Shown here piece after piece: positions 18,401 through 26,602 of a stretch of 64,000 nucleotides of DNA (positions within the stretch are counted from its first letter, which is position 1; every line of letters starts with the position of its first letter). The position numbers were made by a program, and so were the translations under genes. Source of the stretch: Sphaerochaeta sp032144095 (GTDB lineage: Bacteria; Spirochaetota; Spirochaetia; Sphaerochaetales; Sphaerochaetaceae); NCBI RefSeq assembly GCF_032144095.1, contig NZ_JAVSNJ010000001.1, positions 372,001 through 436,000 of the forward strand. Direction: 5' to 3'. The notes under the pieces are model-generated. The model was not told the origin of the DNA. It saw only the letters and a list, made by a program, of their open reading frames with translations, and did no database searches.

Positions 18401-18787
18401 CGTCTGCTTACGGAGCCGCAGCGAAGGATTCTCCTTGCTGATGCAAGGCATCTCTGTTCCAATTTCCTGGAAAGTGACCTTTTCAGGGAGCATGTTGAGG
18501 GAAAAGCTCTCCGTTGTGAGGTTCAGTTCTTTTCCTCCATCCCCCACAAGGGACGGGAGGTGGTAGTGGAAGGTTCGGTGGATCTGCTGGTGGAGCTTGA
18601 TGACGAGATACTGGTCATCGATTTCAAGACCGACCGCTATAGGCATCCCGAGGTGCATAGGCCTCAGGTTGAGACCTATATGCAGGCTATGCACCGGATC
18701 TACGGCAGGCCTGTTCGTGGATGTGTGACATTCCTGCGTAGCTGTGGTTCGGTTCTTTGGTGGGAATACAAGGAGGATGGTATATGA
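15422..18787 (+). CDS. addA: AddA-like UvrD-family helicase-nuclease
   Basis: A 1121-residue protein from ATG 15422, which overlaps the addB stop by 3 bases. Helicase motifs are clear: Walker A SAGAGSGKTTV (about 33-43), TLTFTRKAAREMRER, DEFQDNNQQQ (Walker B), GDEKQSIYRFRGSD, MTIHKSKGLEFPIVFL and YVALTRAETHL. The C-terminal nuclease domain shows EGSVDLLVELDD, VIDFKTDRY and QVETYMQAM. Length and domain order match AddA. With AddB it resects double-strand breaks for RecA. Its last codons overlap the start of dlgD by 4 bases. Confidence 0.92.
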   Translation: MITFDEVMAMGNRQLDKNQLKAVFCDKNCVVSAGAGSGKTTVLSYRFLRLVLEQKADCDQILTLTFTRKAAREMRERIHRQLLTLKDEEHIARQLAKFPEATISTLDSFCSTILRCDSTSYGIAADFSIDDEQNKKGAIRCALALLEESSFSEGAKILSQLYSPDVLVEGMLLRLASQHYYLPKKVDDHLADTLLQEVKKQYDSLLASFVSLLERYASFTDSAKSVAVAATIAQTLLSEMAKGPDEAAMFDLLASNSFFFRKPGKGSGDDFLFLRESTEEYKQYRRKLCIALSVLLHRRELSCVVDFVRKYVESYQEEKRKTGILTFSDVSSLAVEILKDNLALRSYFKAKFRYIMIDEFQDNNQQQKELLYLLAEKQELSTVGIPLPSALTEDKLFFVGDEKQSIYRFRGSDVRVFKQLGMELGKIGGEALSLDTNYRSEPDLIKLFNRMFVEVMRNEGELYEADFSPLGYRKPTEGISPTCSILVKPFDKGAGDEDEESATASDAEAYAVATLMQRMLTTDDYLIPSKGGPRRPRPSDMALLMRTTGSQLSFEKAFRKFSIPYTLQSARSLMLEAPANDLYAMLQLTLYPDDRLSYMSALRSPFCKLSDEGVYSTLQDYTAHNMPFVEGPFLDEEDLGRYRACCSFFSLLKSRVETASLSEIVQLLWYESGYYLSLVTHPEYQMYLEHFTFLHRLAQIKEGQGMSLSQFLDFIRSNLGQNERLDDLEVLKEQGEGVQIMTIHKSKGLEFPIVFLANSGSGGSGKGSSLAPFAGETLPNFMSSTFSVSEAKSEEAKSAASLFEEEDEKLFELAEMKRLLYVALTRAETHLVISGSFNLKNRNLSGEKPDGNLLLLCCNTLGVNIDEPDLVDGMVRAWKIEDIPEHSLYGGKLVDRGERLPYAKTWYANTPKAVDLGPLRYGVTTLFREEQDQGFEEGSPLPQLASDDVLEKVRQQSFSVSADFGTFVHGLCEAMVLGRPPEDPFALMPQRLYRLLTEPQRRILLADARHLCSNFLESDLFREHVEGKALRCEVQFFSSIPHKGREVVVEGSVDLLVELDDEILVIDFKTDRYRHPEVHRPQVETYMQAMHRIYGRPVRGCVTFLRSCGSVLWWEYKEDGI

Positions 18788-19782
18788 GAATCCCTTTTGA
18801 GGTAATGGTCGATCAATTTGAGAAGGTGTTGCTGTTACGGGGCATGGACGGCCCCTCGGCAAAGCTTTCTGCGACCCTGATAGCAGAGACCTCCCTGGAG
18901 GGTGTCTACACCCATGGGGCCAACCGTTTCTGCTTCTATGTGAAGAACATCGATGACAAGGTTGTGGATATCAATGCCCGGGCCTCAAGGGTGGACACCT
19001 TTGGCGCTCTTGAGCGCTGGGATGGCAAACAGGGTCCTGGCAACCTCAATGCCCATATCTGTATGAAACGAGCCATCGAGCTTGCAAAGGGGCACACCAT
19101 CGGCTGTGTTGCCCTTGCCAACAACTCCCACTGGATGCGCCCTGGTACCTATGGCCTAATGGCGGCTGAAGAGGATTGCATCGGCATCCTCTGGACCAAC
19201 ACCCTGCCTCTTATGCCAGCCTGGGGAGGAAAGGATGCCAAGGTTGGCAACAACCCCATCGTCTTCGCGATTCCCAGCAAGGACGGCCCTGTCCTTGTTG
19301 ATGCCGCCATGTCCCAATTCAGCTATGGGAAGATGGAGACCTACAAACGGGAGGGCAGACCCCTTCCTTTCGATGGCGGATTCGATAAGGAGGGTAACCC
19401 TTCCCGGGATGCCGCTGCCATCATGGAGAGCAGGCGGCCCATGCCCATGGGGTTCTGGAAAGGGACCTCACTCTCCCTTGCCCTGGACCTCATAGCAGCA
19501 GCCCTTTCGGGAGGGATGACCACCCAGGCCATAGGGAAGGAAGAGGTGGAGAAGGGGGTTTCCCAAATCTTCATCGCCATCTCCCTCTCCAATTTGCCCG
19601 ATAGGGAGGCGATTGAGGAGAAGATTGCTGCTTCTCTTGCAGACCTGAAGAGTTCCATCCCGATGGATCCTTCCAATCCTGTGAGGTTTCCTGGCGAGAA
19701 GCGCAAGACTCTTCGCGAAGAGAACCTGCGCGATGGCATCCCTATGGATGAGAGGGTGTGGGAGAAGATACTGGAGCTGTAG
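18784..19782 (+). CDS. dlgD: Ldh2/DlgD-type NAD(P)H oxidoreductase, probable 2,3-diketo-L-gulonate reductase
   Basis: A 332-residue member of the malate/L-lactate dehydrogenase (Ldh2, YiaK/DlgD) family. Segments THGANRFCFYVKNI (catalytic-site His), ALANNSHWMRPGTYGLMAAE, GIWTNT-like GILWTNTLP, GNNPIVFAIP and MPMGFWKGTSLSLALDL closely resemble DlgD, which reduces 2,3-diketo-L-gulonate to 3-keto-L-gulonate. The ATG overlaps the addA stop by 4 bases with AAGGAGG upstream, so it is translationally coupled to a DNA-repair gene, an odd partner. A strong terminator follows. Substrate is by homology only. Confidence 0.85.
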   Translation: MRIPFEVMVDQFEKVLLLRGMDGPSAKLSATLIAETSLEGVYTHGANRFCFYVKNIDDKVVDINARASRVDTFGALERWDGKQGPGNLNAHICMKRAIELAKGHTIGCVALANNSHWMRPGTYGLMAAEEDCIGILWTNTLPLMPAWGGKDAKVGNNPIVFAIPSKDGPVLVDAAMSQFSYGKMETYKREGRPLPFDGGFDKEGNPSRDAAAIMESRRPMPMGFWKGTSLSLALDLIAAALSGGMTTQAIGKEEVEKGVSQIFIAISLSNLPDREAIEEKIAASLADLKSSIPMDPSNPVRFPGEKRKTLREENLRDGIPMDERVWEKILEL

Positions 19783-19798
19783 GGGCAGGAGAAAGAGA

Positions 19799-19824
19799 GG
19801 AGCTGGCCAAGCCAGCTCCCCTTT
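19799..19824 (+). terminator. Terminator after dlgD
   Basis: GGAGCTGGC (19799-19807) and GCCAGCTCC (19811-19819) form a perfect 9-bp stem with a CAA loop, followed by CCTTTT. It ends the addB-addA-dlgD operon. On the other strand it lies about 30 bases beyond the fucI stop and is followed by a pyrimidine-rich run, so it may work in both directions. Confidence 0.8.
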
Positions 19825-19852
19825 TACACTACAGATTGTTTGATATCGCTAC

Positions 19853-21679
19853 TCAGTACTTTCCGTACAGGGGTCCGAAGTTCTCACAGGCCCTGAAGTC
19901 AGCTCCTTCCTTGTTCATGCCTAGCATTGACCAGGCACTTGGGCGGAAGATCTGCTCATCAGGGACGTTGTGCATGCATACAGGGATACGCAGCATGGAA
20001 CAGAGGGCCATCAGGTCGGCACCGAAATGGCCATAGCCCAGGGCACCATGGTTGGCTCCCCAGTTTGCCATCACCGAGTAGACATCCTTGAAAGGACCGT
20101 CCTTGCCGTCGGTTCTGGGTACAAACCAGGTGGTCGGCCAGGTCTGGTCGGTCCGCTTGTTGATGATGTCGAACACCTTCTCGGGTACCTCGCAGGTCCA
20201 GCCTTCAGCAATCTGCATGACAGGTCCTACACCCTTTACCATGTTGAGCCTGACCATCGTCAGGGGCATGTCCCCTTCGCTGAGGAAGGTGGAGCTAAAG
20301 CCGCCGCCACGGAAGTAGCCACAGTTGGCTACGCTGAAGCGGGTATTCTCCAGAACGTTCTTCACATCGGCATCGGTGATGTCCCAGAAGTGCTTCATCT
20401 CGCTCTTGCCGTTTTTGTCCTTCATCTGCCCGTTGGCATCGAGGGTGGTTGCTCCGCTGTTGATCAGGTGGATGAACCCTTCCTTGGCCAGTCCTTCAGG
20501 CTTCCAACCGGTTACCCGCTCGATGGAGTCTGGGCTCCAGTATGTCCGGACATCGCTGAATATGGAGGCACGATTGGTCAGATGCTTGCAAAACAGCATG
20601 CCAAGACCGTTGAGGTAGTCATTTTCCGTAGCCATGATGTAGGGCTCGCGTATGCCGTTCCAGTCAAAGGAGGTGGTAAGCATCGTCTCCATGAAGTCCC
20701 CGTTCGGCCAATGGTCAGTCCATTGTCTCTGGCCCTGGAAACCTGCGAAGATGGCGTTGTGCCCCAATGCCTCCTCACCAAACCCTGCTTTTGCAAGCTT
20801 CTTGTTCCCTATCATGAGGTCCCTGCAGACCATGGTCATCTTGGTGCAGTACTCCCAGTCCTTGTCCAGCTGTTCCTTGCTTCTGCGGTTCTCAGGGGCA
20901 TTGACTGTGTCCTCGGCCTGGATGCAGTTCTGTCGTACCCACTTGATGGCCAGCTTGTACTCTTCCTGGTCGAAGATGTTCTCGTTGATCCTTCTCTCGA
21001 TCTCACACATGTCGATCGCTTCGGTCCTGATGCCCAGGTAATCCTGCAGGAAATCCTGGTCAACGATGGAGCCTGCGATGCCCATCGAGCATCCTCCGAT
21101 GGAGAGGTAGCTCTTGCCACGGATGGTAGCCACGACCAAGGCGGCCCGGGCAAAGCGGAGAATCTTTTCGGCAACGTCAGAGGGGATGGAGGTGTCACTG
21201 CTGTCCTGGACATCCCGGCCGTAGATACCAAAGGCTGGGAGCCCTTTCTGGGTATGGGCAGCAAGGACTGCCGCCAGGTAGACGGCACCAGGTCGCTCGG
21301 TACCGTTGAAACCCCAGACTGCCTTGACCGTAAGCGGATCGAAGTCGAAGGTCTCAGTTCCGTAGCACCAGCATGGGGTGACTGTCAGCGTTATGGCAAC
21401 TCCCTCACGGGCAAACTTCTCTGCACAGTCGGCACTCTCCCTCACGCCTCCGATGGTAGAGTCAGCAATGATGCACTCAACAGGCTCGCCTGTGCTGTGG
21501 AAGACATGCTCACTGATGAGCTTTGCAGCGGCCTTGGCCATGTTCATGGTCTGCTCTTCCAGAGATTCGCGAACACCTCTCTGCCTTCCGTCAATGGTAG
21601 GTCTAATTCCGATCTTTGGCAGGGCGCCTGCGTAGCGTTTTTCCGCCCCGATCATTTTGTTATCAGAAACATTTGCCAT
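19853..21679 (-). CDS. fucI: L-fucose isomerase
   Basis: The 608-residue protein is of family length. FucI converts L-fucose to L-fuculose (and D-arabinose to D-ribulose) using Mn2+. The start reads GIRPTIDGRQRGVRESLEEQT, diagnostic for FucI, and later segments include TPCWCYGTETFD, FNGTERPGAVYLA, GIYGRDVQD, GGCSMGIAGS and GFQGQRQWTDHWPNGD with active-site carboxylates. AAGGGGGA precedes the start. It diverges from fucU around a LacI-type operator. No fucose kinase or fuculose-phosphate aldolase of the classical kind is in the window, so the rhamnose enzymes nearby may serve the later steps. Confidence 0.95.
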   Translation of the reverse strand: MANVSDNKMIGAEKRYAGALPKIGIRPTIDGRQRGVRESLEEQTMNMAKAAAKLISEHVFHSTGEPVECIIADSTIGGVRESADCAEKFAREGVAITLTVTPCWCYGTETFDFDPLTVKAVWGFNGTERPGAVYLAAVLAAHTQKGLPAFGIYGRDVQDSSDTSIPSDVAEKILRFARAALVVATIRGKSYLSIGGCSMGIAGSIVDQDFLQDYLGIRTEAIDMCEIERRINENIFDQEEYKLAIKWVRQNCIQAEDTVNAPENRRSKEQLDKDWEYCTKMTMVCRDLMIGNKKLAKAGFGEEALGHNAIFAGFQGQRQWTDHWPNGDFMETMLTTSFDWNGIREPYIMATENDYLNGLGMLFCKHLTNRASIFSDVRTYWSPDSIERVTGWKPEGLAKEGFIHLINSGATTLDANGQMKDKNGKSEMKHFWDITDADVKNVLENTRFSVANCGYFRGGGFSSTFLSEGDMPLTMVRLNMVKGVGPVMQIAEGWTCEVPEKVFDIINKRTDQTWPTTWFVPRTDGKDGPFKDVYSVMANWGANHGALGYGHFGADLMALCSMLRIPVCMHNVPDEQIFRPSAWSMLGMNKEGADFRACENFGPLYGKY

Positions 21680-21707
21680 AATGGTCCCCCTTGGTATATC
21701 ATTAGCA

Positions 21708-21723
21708 ATGTAATCGTTTACAT
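21708..21723. promoter_or_regulatory. LacI-type operator between fucI and fucU
   Basis: The 16-base site ATGTAATCGTTTACAT has 6-base arms ATGTAA/TTACAT around a central CG, the usual form of LacI/GalR-family operators. It lies 28 bases upstream of the fucI start and 63 bases upstream of fucU, so one bound repressor could control both. The LacI-family gene at 42010 is the obvious candidate regulator within the window. Confidence 0.6.
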
Positions 21724-21786
21724 CATTTGCAGTATTGCACGAGCGATGCTAAATTGCAACTATTTTTCACCTTGAAGGAGAACCAC

Positions 21787-22212
21787 ATGCTGAAAAGAAT
21801 TCCGTCCATTCTTAGTCCTGAACTGCTGAAAGTGCTCATGGAGATGGGCCATGGGGATGAGTTGGTCATTGGTGATGGGAACTTCCCCGCTTCTTCCATG
21901 AACGATCGTGTCATCAGGCTCGATGGCCATGATGTGCCCTCCATCCTTGAGGCCATCCTCCAGCTCTTTCCCCTGGATACCTACGCCGACAATGCGATTC
22001 TGATGGCAAAGGTTCCTGGCGACACCGTCGAGACCCCGATCTGGGCCGAATACGAGAAAATCGCCAAGAAAGGGGACCCAGCCTTTACAGCCTTCACCTT
22101 CATTGACCGATATGCCTTCTACGACAGGGCCAAGAAGGCATACGCCGTGGTGGCAACCGGTGAGAAGGCTCTCTATGCCAATGTACTGCTGAAGAAAGGC
22201 GTGGTGGTCTGA
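21787..22212 (+). CDS. fucU: L-fucose mutarotase (RbsD/FucU family)
   Basis: A 141-residue protein that interconverts the alpha and beta anomers of L-fucose (and often ribose or related sugars), feeding the isomerase. The N-terminal LSPELLKVLMEMGHGDELVIGDGNFPA motif contains the catalytic His and Asp region typical of the family; ADNAILMAKVPGD and the C-terminal VVATGEKALYANVLLKKGV also fit. The ATG at 21787 has AAGGAG 8 bases upstream. Divergent from fucI, convergent with the AraC-type gene with a gap of three bases. Confidence 0.93.
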   Translation: MLKRIPSILSPELLKVLMEMGHGDELVIGDGNFPASSMNDRVIRLDGHDVPSILEAILQLFPLDTYADNAILMAKVPGDTVETPIWAEYEKIAKKGDPAFTAFTFIDRYAFYDRAKKAYAVVATGEKALYANVLLKKGVVV

Positions 22213-22215
22213 GCC

Positions 22216-23085
22216 CTACTGCATGGGTTCGGTCCAGACCTTCCTGTACTGGATGGGGCTCATCCCCATGTGGGATCGGAACTGACGCGAAAAGTAATTC
22301 GCGTCGGAGAACCCGGTGGCTTCAGAGATCTGCTCCATAGTCATTTTTCTCTTCAGGATAAGGGTACATGCATAGGCTATTCTCCGATGGATATGGAACT
22401 CCACCGGAGACCAGCCGGTAATGGTCTTGAACTGACGGTTCAGGGTGCTGCTGCTCATGTTGGCCACCTCTACCAGTTCCTCGAGGGTCAGGGTTCGGTT
22501 CAGGTTCTGTTCCATGAACTCCATGATCGGGGTGAGCCGTTCATAGGGAAACCGAGAAGAGAGCTGAGGTCTGGGAGTGTAGATGCGTGCTATCTGGATG
22601 ACCAGTTGCAAGAGCTTTGCATAGGTCATGGTAGCGGACCCTTTGGCAAAGCCGGCCTGTTCGCTCTCCTTCTTGATCTCCCTCAACAGGAAAATAACCT
22701 CAGACAGCTGGTATCCCGTGAGTTTGCAGATGGGAATATTCTCTCCTGTCTGCATAAAGAATTCCCGAAATCCCGGCATTTCGGAGAGGTCGGAGATGTC
22801 TCTCGAAAGGACATCCTTTCCTAGTAAAATATTATATAACCGAAGGTTATTAATCCTGTCATAGCCATGAAACACCCCAGGCCTGATAAAGAGGACCGAC
22901 CCCTCTCCTATAGGCTGTTCCCCCCCCTTAAAGAGGTGGGTACCTTGGCCTGAGACAACTACTACAAGTTCATAAAATTCGTGGCTATGTAAGGAATAGG
23001 GTATTTCTGGGTCCCTCAGCAACACTTTCATCTGGAGGTTGTTTTCGGTAAAAAACATGCCCTCAGGCAAGATTTGGTATGACAT
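22216..23085 (-). CDS. AraC-family regulator, RhaS/RhaR-like
   Basis: A 289-residue protein with an N-terminal cupin sugar-binding domain (SLHSHEFYELVVVVSGQGTH near 31-50, IRPGVFHGYD near 70-80) and a C-terminal double helix-turn-helix (about 185-285; TLEELVEVANMSSSTLNRQFK and MTMEQISEATGFSDANYFSRQFR). It diverges from rhaA with 81 bases between starts, so it probably activates rhaA and the aldolase gene in response to rhamnose. Specific assignment to RhaR or RhaS is inference from position. Confidence 0.85.
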   Translation of the reverse strand: MSYQILPEGMFFTENNLQMKVLLRDPEIPYSLHSHEFYELVVVVSGQGTHLFKGGEQPIGEGSVLFIRPGVFHGYDRINNLRLYNILLGKDVLSRDISDLSEMPGFREFFMQTGENIPICKLTGYQLSEVIFLLREIKKESEQAGFAKGSATMTYAKLLQLVIQIARIYTPRPQLSSRFPYERLTPIMEFMEQNLNRTLTLEELVEVANMSSSTLNRQFKTITGWSPVEFHIHRRIAYACTLILKRKMTMEQISEATGFSDANYFSRQFRSHMGMSPIQYRKVWTEPMQ

Positions 23086-23105
23086 GATAAAATCGTGCTA
23101 GAAAA

Positions 23106-23119
23106 TGACAATTCTGTCA
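23106..23119. promoter_or_regulatory. Palindrome in the araC-rhaA intergenic region
   Basis: TGACA (23106-23110) and TGTCA (23115-23119) form a perfect inverted repeat with a 4-base spacer, 47 bases upstream of the rhaA start and close to the start of the divergent AraC-type gene. It is a candidate operator. AraC regulators more often use direct repeats, so the binding protein is uncertain. Confidence 0.35.
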
Positions 23120-23166
23120 AGGCGTATTCCCAAAAAGGTGTCATACTTATGGTAGGAGATTAGACC

Positions 23167-24417
23167 ATGACTACCTATGAGATTGCCAAAGAAGCGTATG
23201 CAAACTATGGAGTGAATACTGAATCTGTCCTTGAGGAACTGGCCAATGTACCCATTGCCGTCCACTGTTGGCAGGGCGATGATGTCGGCGGGTTTGAGCG
23301 ACCCGACTCTTCCTTGGGTGGTGGTGGTATCCAGGCAACGGGAAACTATCCTGGCAAGGCCAAGAGCATTGGGCAATTGCGTAGGGACCTGGAAAAGGTC
23401 CTCTCCCTTCTCCCCGGCAAACACCGCCTCAACCTCCATGCAAGCTATGGTGAGTTCGGCTCCGATTTTGTCGACCGTGACCAGATTGAGGAGAAGCACT
23501 TCCAGGGGTGGGTTGACTGGGCACGAAAGAACCAGGTCCACCTTGACTTCAACGGGACCTTTTTCAGCCACCCCCTTGCCGACGATGGCTTTACCCTTGC
23601 CAGCAAGGATGAGCAGGTGCGGAGGTTCTGGATCGAACACGAAAAGCGTTGTAGAAGGATTGCTGCCTGGATCGGCCGGCAGCAGGGCAGCCCCTGCATC
23701 CTCGATACCTGGATCCCCGATGGGGCCAAGAACCTTACGGTAGACAAGTTTGGCTACCGTGCAATCCTCAAGGAATCCCTTGATGAGGTCTTTGCCATCG
23801 AGTATCCCAAAAGTGAGATGGTCGACGCCCTTGAGACCAAGCTCTTCGGCATCGGAAGCGAAGCCTTTGTGGTAGGGTCGCATGAGTTCTACATGAACTA
23901 TGCCATCAGGAACAACAAGATGCTCTGCATCGACATGGGCCATTTTCACCCAGAAGAGGATATCTCTGACAAGTTGTCGGCCCTGCTGCTCTTCGACGAT
24001 GAGATCCTGCTGCACATAAGCCGCCCCATGCGTTGGGATAGCGACCATGTTGTCCTGTTCAATGACAAGATAAAGATGGTGGCCGAGGAGCTTGTCCGCA
24101 GTGGCAAGCTGGCAACCACCCATATAGGGATGGACTTCTTCGATGCCTCCATCAACCGTATCGGTGCTTGGGTCACCGGTGTGCGCTCGATGCGCAAGGC
24201 CCTGCTCTTTGCCATGCTCCAGCCCCTGAACCTGCTGCTTCGCTATGAGGAGACAGACAACGGTTGGGCTAAGATGGCACTGCTTGAAATGCAGAATACC
24301 TTGCCCTTCGGCTACATCTGGGATGAGTTTTGCCGCCGTAACGATGTCGCCCTTGATGCAGAGCTCATCAAGCTGGTCGGCGACTATGAGAAAGAAGTGC
24401 TAGGAGAACGGCAATGA
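23167..24417 (+). CDS. rhaA: L-rhamnose isomerase
   Basis: A 416-residue RhaA, which isomerises L-rhamnose to L-rhamnulose with Mn2+. Diagnostic segments are VPIAVHCWQGDDVGGFE (about 28-44), LNLHASYGE, LDFNGTFFSHPLA, CIDMGHFHPEE and LLLFDDEILLHISRPMRWDSDH with the metal ligands. Length is normal. The TAGGAGATTAG ribosome site supports the start. The stop overlaps the aldolase start by 4 bases (ATGA). Confidence 0.96.
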   Translation: MTTYEIAKEAYANYGVNTESVLEELANVPIAVHCWQGDDVGGFERPDSSLGGGGIQATGNYPGKAKSIGQLRRDLEKVLSLLPGKHRLNLHASYGEFGSDFVDRDQIEEKHFQGWVDWARKNQVHLDFNGTFFSHPLADDGFTLASKDEQVRRFWIEHEKRCRRIAAWIGRQQGSPCILDTWIPDGAKNLTVDKFGYRAILKESLDEVFAIEYPKSEMVDALETKLFGIGSEAFVVGSHEFYMNYAIRNNKMLCIDMGHFHPEEDISDKLSALLLFDDEILLHISRPMRWDSDHVVLFNDKIKMVAEELVRSGKLATTHIGMDFFDASINRIGAWVTGVRSMRKALLFAMLQPLNLLLRYEETDNGWAKMALLEMQNTLPFGYIWDEFCRRNDVALDAELIKLVGDYEKEVLGERQ

Positions 24418-25493
24418 GCCTACAAACCCTGATCGAGGAGTCCCGCCGGTATGGAAGCGACTCACGCTATGTCCTGCTGGGGGGTGGCAACACCTCCTAC
24501 AAGGATGGGGGGGTGCTCTATGTGAAGGCCTCCGGCTGGGCCCTCTCTTCCATCGGAAGCAGCGGGTTCGTCAGGATGGACCTCGCCAGGATGGAGACCA
24601 TCTGGGACAAGACCTATTCAACGGACGATGATGAACGTGAGGAAGAGGTCCTCAAGGACATGATGGCCTCCCGTCTTGAAGGGGAGAGTGCCCGTCCTTC
24701 GGTGGAGGCTCTCCTGCATGCCCTGCTTCCGTTCACCTATGTGGTGCATCTCCATCCAGCTCTGGTAAATGGGATTACCTGCTCGGTGGAGGGACAAAAG
24801 GCTGTCGAACGGAATTTTCCTGATGCACTGTGGATAGAGCTTGTCAAACCTGGCTTCATCCTTGCCAAGATAGTCCGCCAACGGCTGGCCCTGCAGAAGG
24901 AGAAGAGTGGCAAGACAGCGCAGGTTATCTTCCTGCAAAACCATGGGGTGTTCGTAGGAGGTGCAACCTTGGAGGAGATTGCCACCCAATATGATCAGAT
25001 CATGGGGAACATAGAGTCCTTGGTCTCGAGGAAGCCTGATTTCACTCCACTCGAGATTGACCCGAAGCGGAAGGCTGGGATTGTCTCGACCCTCGAGCAC
25101 CTGACAGGGGCAACCATAGTAGCAGCCTTCAACAGGGAGTTTGCCCACTATCTCACCGATGAGAGGGTATTTTCTCGCATTGCTTCTTCCTTTACCCCTG
25201 ACCATATCGTCTACAGCGGTTTCAAGCCGCTTTGGGTAGGCGAGCATTCGTCAGTGGAAGAGGCCTATGCCACCTTTGAGAAGACCTATGGGTGCGAGCC
25301 AAAGATCATCTGTGTGCAGAACACAGGGGTCTTCTCCGTAGGGGAGAAACCTCTTCCCCTCTTCTTTGACACTGTCGCAGTAAGTGTCTACAGCGAGAGT
25401 TTCGGAGGGCCTTTCTTCATGGATGAGGCAATGGTCCTGTTCATCCGCAACTGGGAAGTGGAGAAGTATCGCAGTACCCAGGTGACCACGTAA
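24414..25493 (+). CDS. rhaE: Class II aldolase, RhaE-type rhamnulose-1-phosphate aldolase (stand-alone)
   Basis: A 359-residue class II aldolase/adducin-family protein. GGGNTSYKD (about 23-31) is the sugar-phosphate-binding motif and YVVHLHPALVNG (about 110) gives two of the zinc-ligand histidines. It does not resemble the short RhaD of E. coli but the aldolase half of the fused RhaEW proteins (aldolase plus short-chain dehydrogenase). Here no dehydrogenase domain follows; a separate SDR is encoded at 37934. The expected reaction is rhamnulose-1-phosphate to DHAP and L-lactaldehyde. It is translationally coupled to rhaA. RhaE-type assignment is by family resemblance, not alignment. Confidence 0.8.
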   Translation: MSLQTLIEESRRYGSDSRYVLLGGGNTSYKDGGVLYVKASGWALSSIGSSGFVRMDLARMETIWDKTYSTDDDEREEEVLKDMMASRLEGESARPSVEALLHALLPFTYVVHLHPALVNGITCSVEGQKAVERNFPDALWIELVKPGFILAKIVRQRLALQKEKSGKTAQVIFLQNHGVFVGGATLEEIATQYDQIMGNIESLVSRKPDFTPLEIDPKRKAGIVSTLEHLTGATIVAAFNREFAHYLTDERVFSRIASSFTPDHIVYSGFKPLWVGEHSSVEEAYATFEKTYGCEPKIICVQNTGVFSVGEKPLPLFFDTVAVSVYSESFGGPFFMDEAMVLFIRNWEVEKYRSTQVTT

Positions 25494-25505
25494 GCAGCTA
25501 TTGAC

Positions 25506-25546
25506 CCCGGTATCCGGGTTGCAGATAGATTCCGGCTTGTCCGGAA
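25506..25546 (+). other. Two tandem hairpins between rhaE and the rhamnose-binding protein gene
   Basis: CCCGG/CCGGG (25506-25510 and 25514-25518) and TTCCGG/CCGGAA (25530-25535 and 25541-25546) form two small GC-rich hairpins in the 78-base gap. No T run follows. They could attenuate read-through from rhaAE or protect the 5' end of the transporter message. Confidence 0.45.
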
Positions 25547-25571
25547 GAGAAAAACAAAAGGAGTGTTGGTT

Positions 25572-26588
25572 ATGAAGAAAACATTGTTGGTTGTTCTTAT
25601 CATTGCTATGGCAATGGGAACGGTGTTTGCACAGGGCACCAAGGAAGATGCCTCTGTAAAGGGCGAGAAACAGATCGTCATTCTTGGAAAGAGCATGGGA
25701 AATGGATTTTTTGATGCTTGTTTCAAGGGAAGTGAAGAGGCTGCGAAGGAACTTGGCGGCATCAAGACCACCTACATGGCTCCTCCCCAGGCAACTGCTG
25801 AAGGCCAGATCGAGATCATCGAGACCCTGATCGCACAGCGTGTCTCCGGTATCGCCATCTCCGCAAACGATGCAGATGCCCTCATTCCCGTTGCAAAGAA
25901 AGCAATGGCAGCTGGTATCAAGGTCATTTCCTTTGACTCCGGCATCAATGCTGGTGGACGTATCGTCGACCTTCTTCCCAGTAATGCTGAGCTCATCGGC
26001 CGCCAGCAGATTCAGCTTGCTGCTGAACTGACCGGCTATACTGGTGAAATCGCTGTCCTCTCCGCTTCTGCCCAGGCTACAAACCAGAACCTCTGGATTG
26101 AATGGATGAAGAAAGAGATCACCGATGCAAAGTACTCCAAGATGAAGCTCGTTGAAGTCGTCTATGGTGATGATGCACCGGACAAGAGCTACCGTGAAGC
26201 TGTCTCCTTGATGAAGAAGTATCCCAAGCTCCAGGCTATCATTTGCCCGACCACTGTTGGTTTGCTCGCAACTGCACAGGCTGTGAAGGATGCCGGTAAG
26301 GTCGGTGTTGTTGAAGTTACCGGTCTTGGCCTTCCCTCAGAGATGAAGGGCTACATCCTTGACGACACCTGCCGTCAGATGGCTCTCTGGAATCCGATTG
26401 ACCTTGGATACACCTCCACCTACATCCTCAATGCACTCATTGACGGAACCACCAAAGCCGCTGTTGGCGATGTGATTCCTGCAGGGCGCATGAAGAGCGT
26501 TACCGTTGTTGACAATGGCCTCATCTACATGAGCACCCCATATGTGTTCAACAAGGGCAACATCGAGCAGTACGCTGCAATTTTCTAA
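25572..26588 (+). CDS. rhaS: Rhamnose ABC transporter substrate-binding protein
   Basis: A 338-residue periplasmic sugar-binding protein (type I, RbsB-like fold) with a signal peptide (residues about 1-20, ending VFAQG). ATG 25572 was chosen over an upstream in-frame start because of AAGGAG before it. Segments such as GKSMGNGFFDACFKG, GIAISANDADALIPVAKKA and VISFDSGI fit the family. The gene order binding protein, ATPase, permease, permease, mutarotase equals Rhizobium leguminosarum rhaSTPQU, which is the basis for the rhamnose call; the symbol is the Rhizobium one and not the E. coli activator of the same name. Confidence 0.87.
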   Translation: MKKTLLVVLIIAMAMGTVFAQGTKEDASVKGEKQIVILGKSMGNGFFDACFKGSEEAAKELGGIKTTYMAPPQATAEGQIEIIETLIAQRVSGIAISANDADALIPVAKKAMAAGIKVISFDSGINAGGRIVDLLPSNAELIGRQQIQLAAELTGYTGEIAVLSASAQATNQNLWIEWMKKEITDAKYSKMKLVEVVYGDDAPDKSYREAVSLMKKYPKLQAIICPTTVGLLATAQAVKDAGKVGVVEVTGLGLPSEMKGYILDDTCRQMALWNPIDLGYTSTYILNALIDGTTKAAVGDVIPAGRMKSVTVVDNGLIYMSTPYVFNKGNIEQYAAIF

Positions 26589-26602
26589 GCTACCTATTGT
26601 AT

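Noticed and set aside
19970..21775. A 601-codon open frame on the plus strand across fucI
   Set aside because: It is antisense to a full-length, clearly recognised L-fucose isomerase. Its translation has no family features and arises from the codon bias of fucI.
23098..24123. A 341-codon minus-strand frame across rhaA
   Set aside because: It is antisense to rhaA, which has complete L-rhamnose isomerase motifs.
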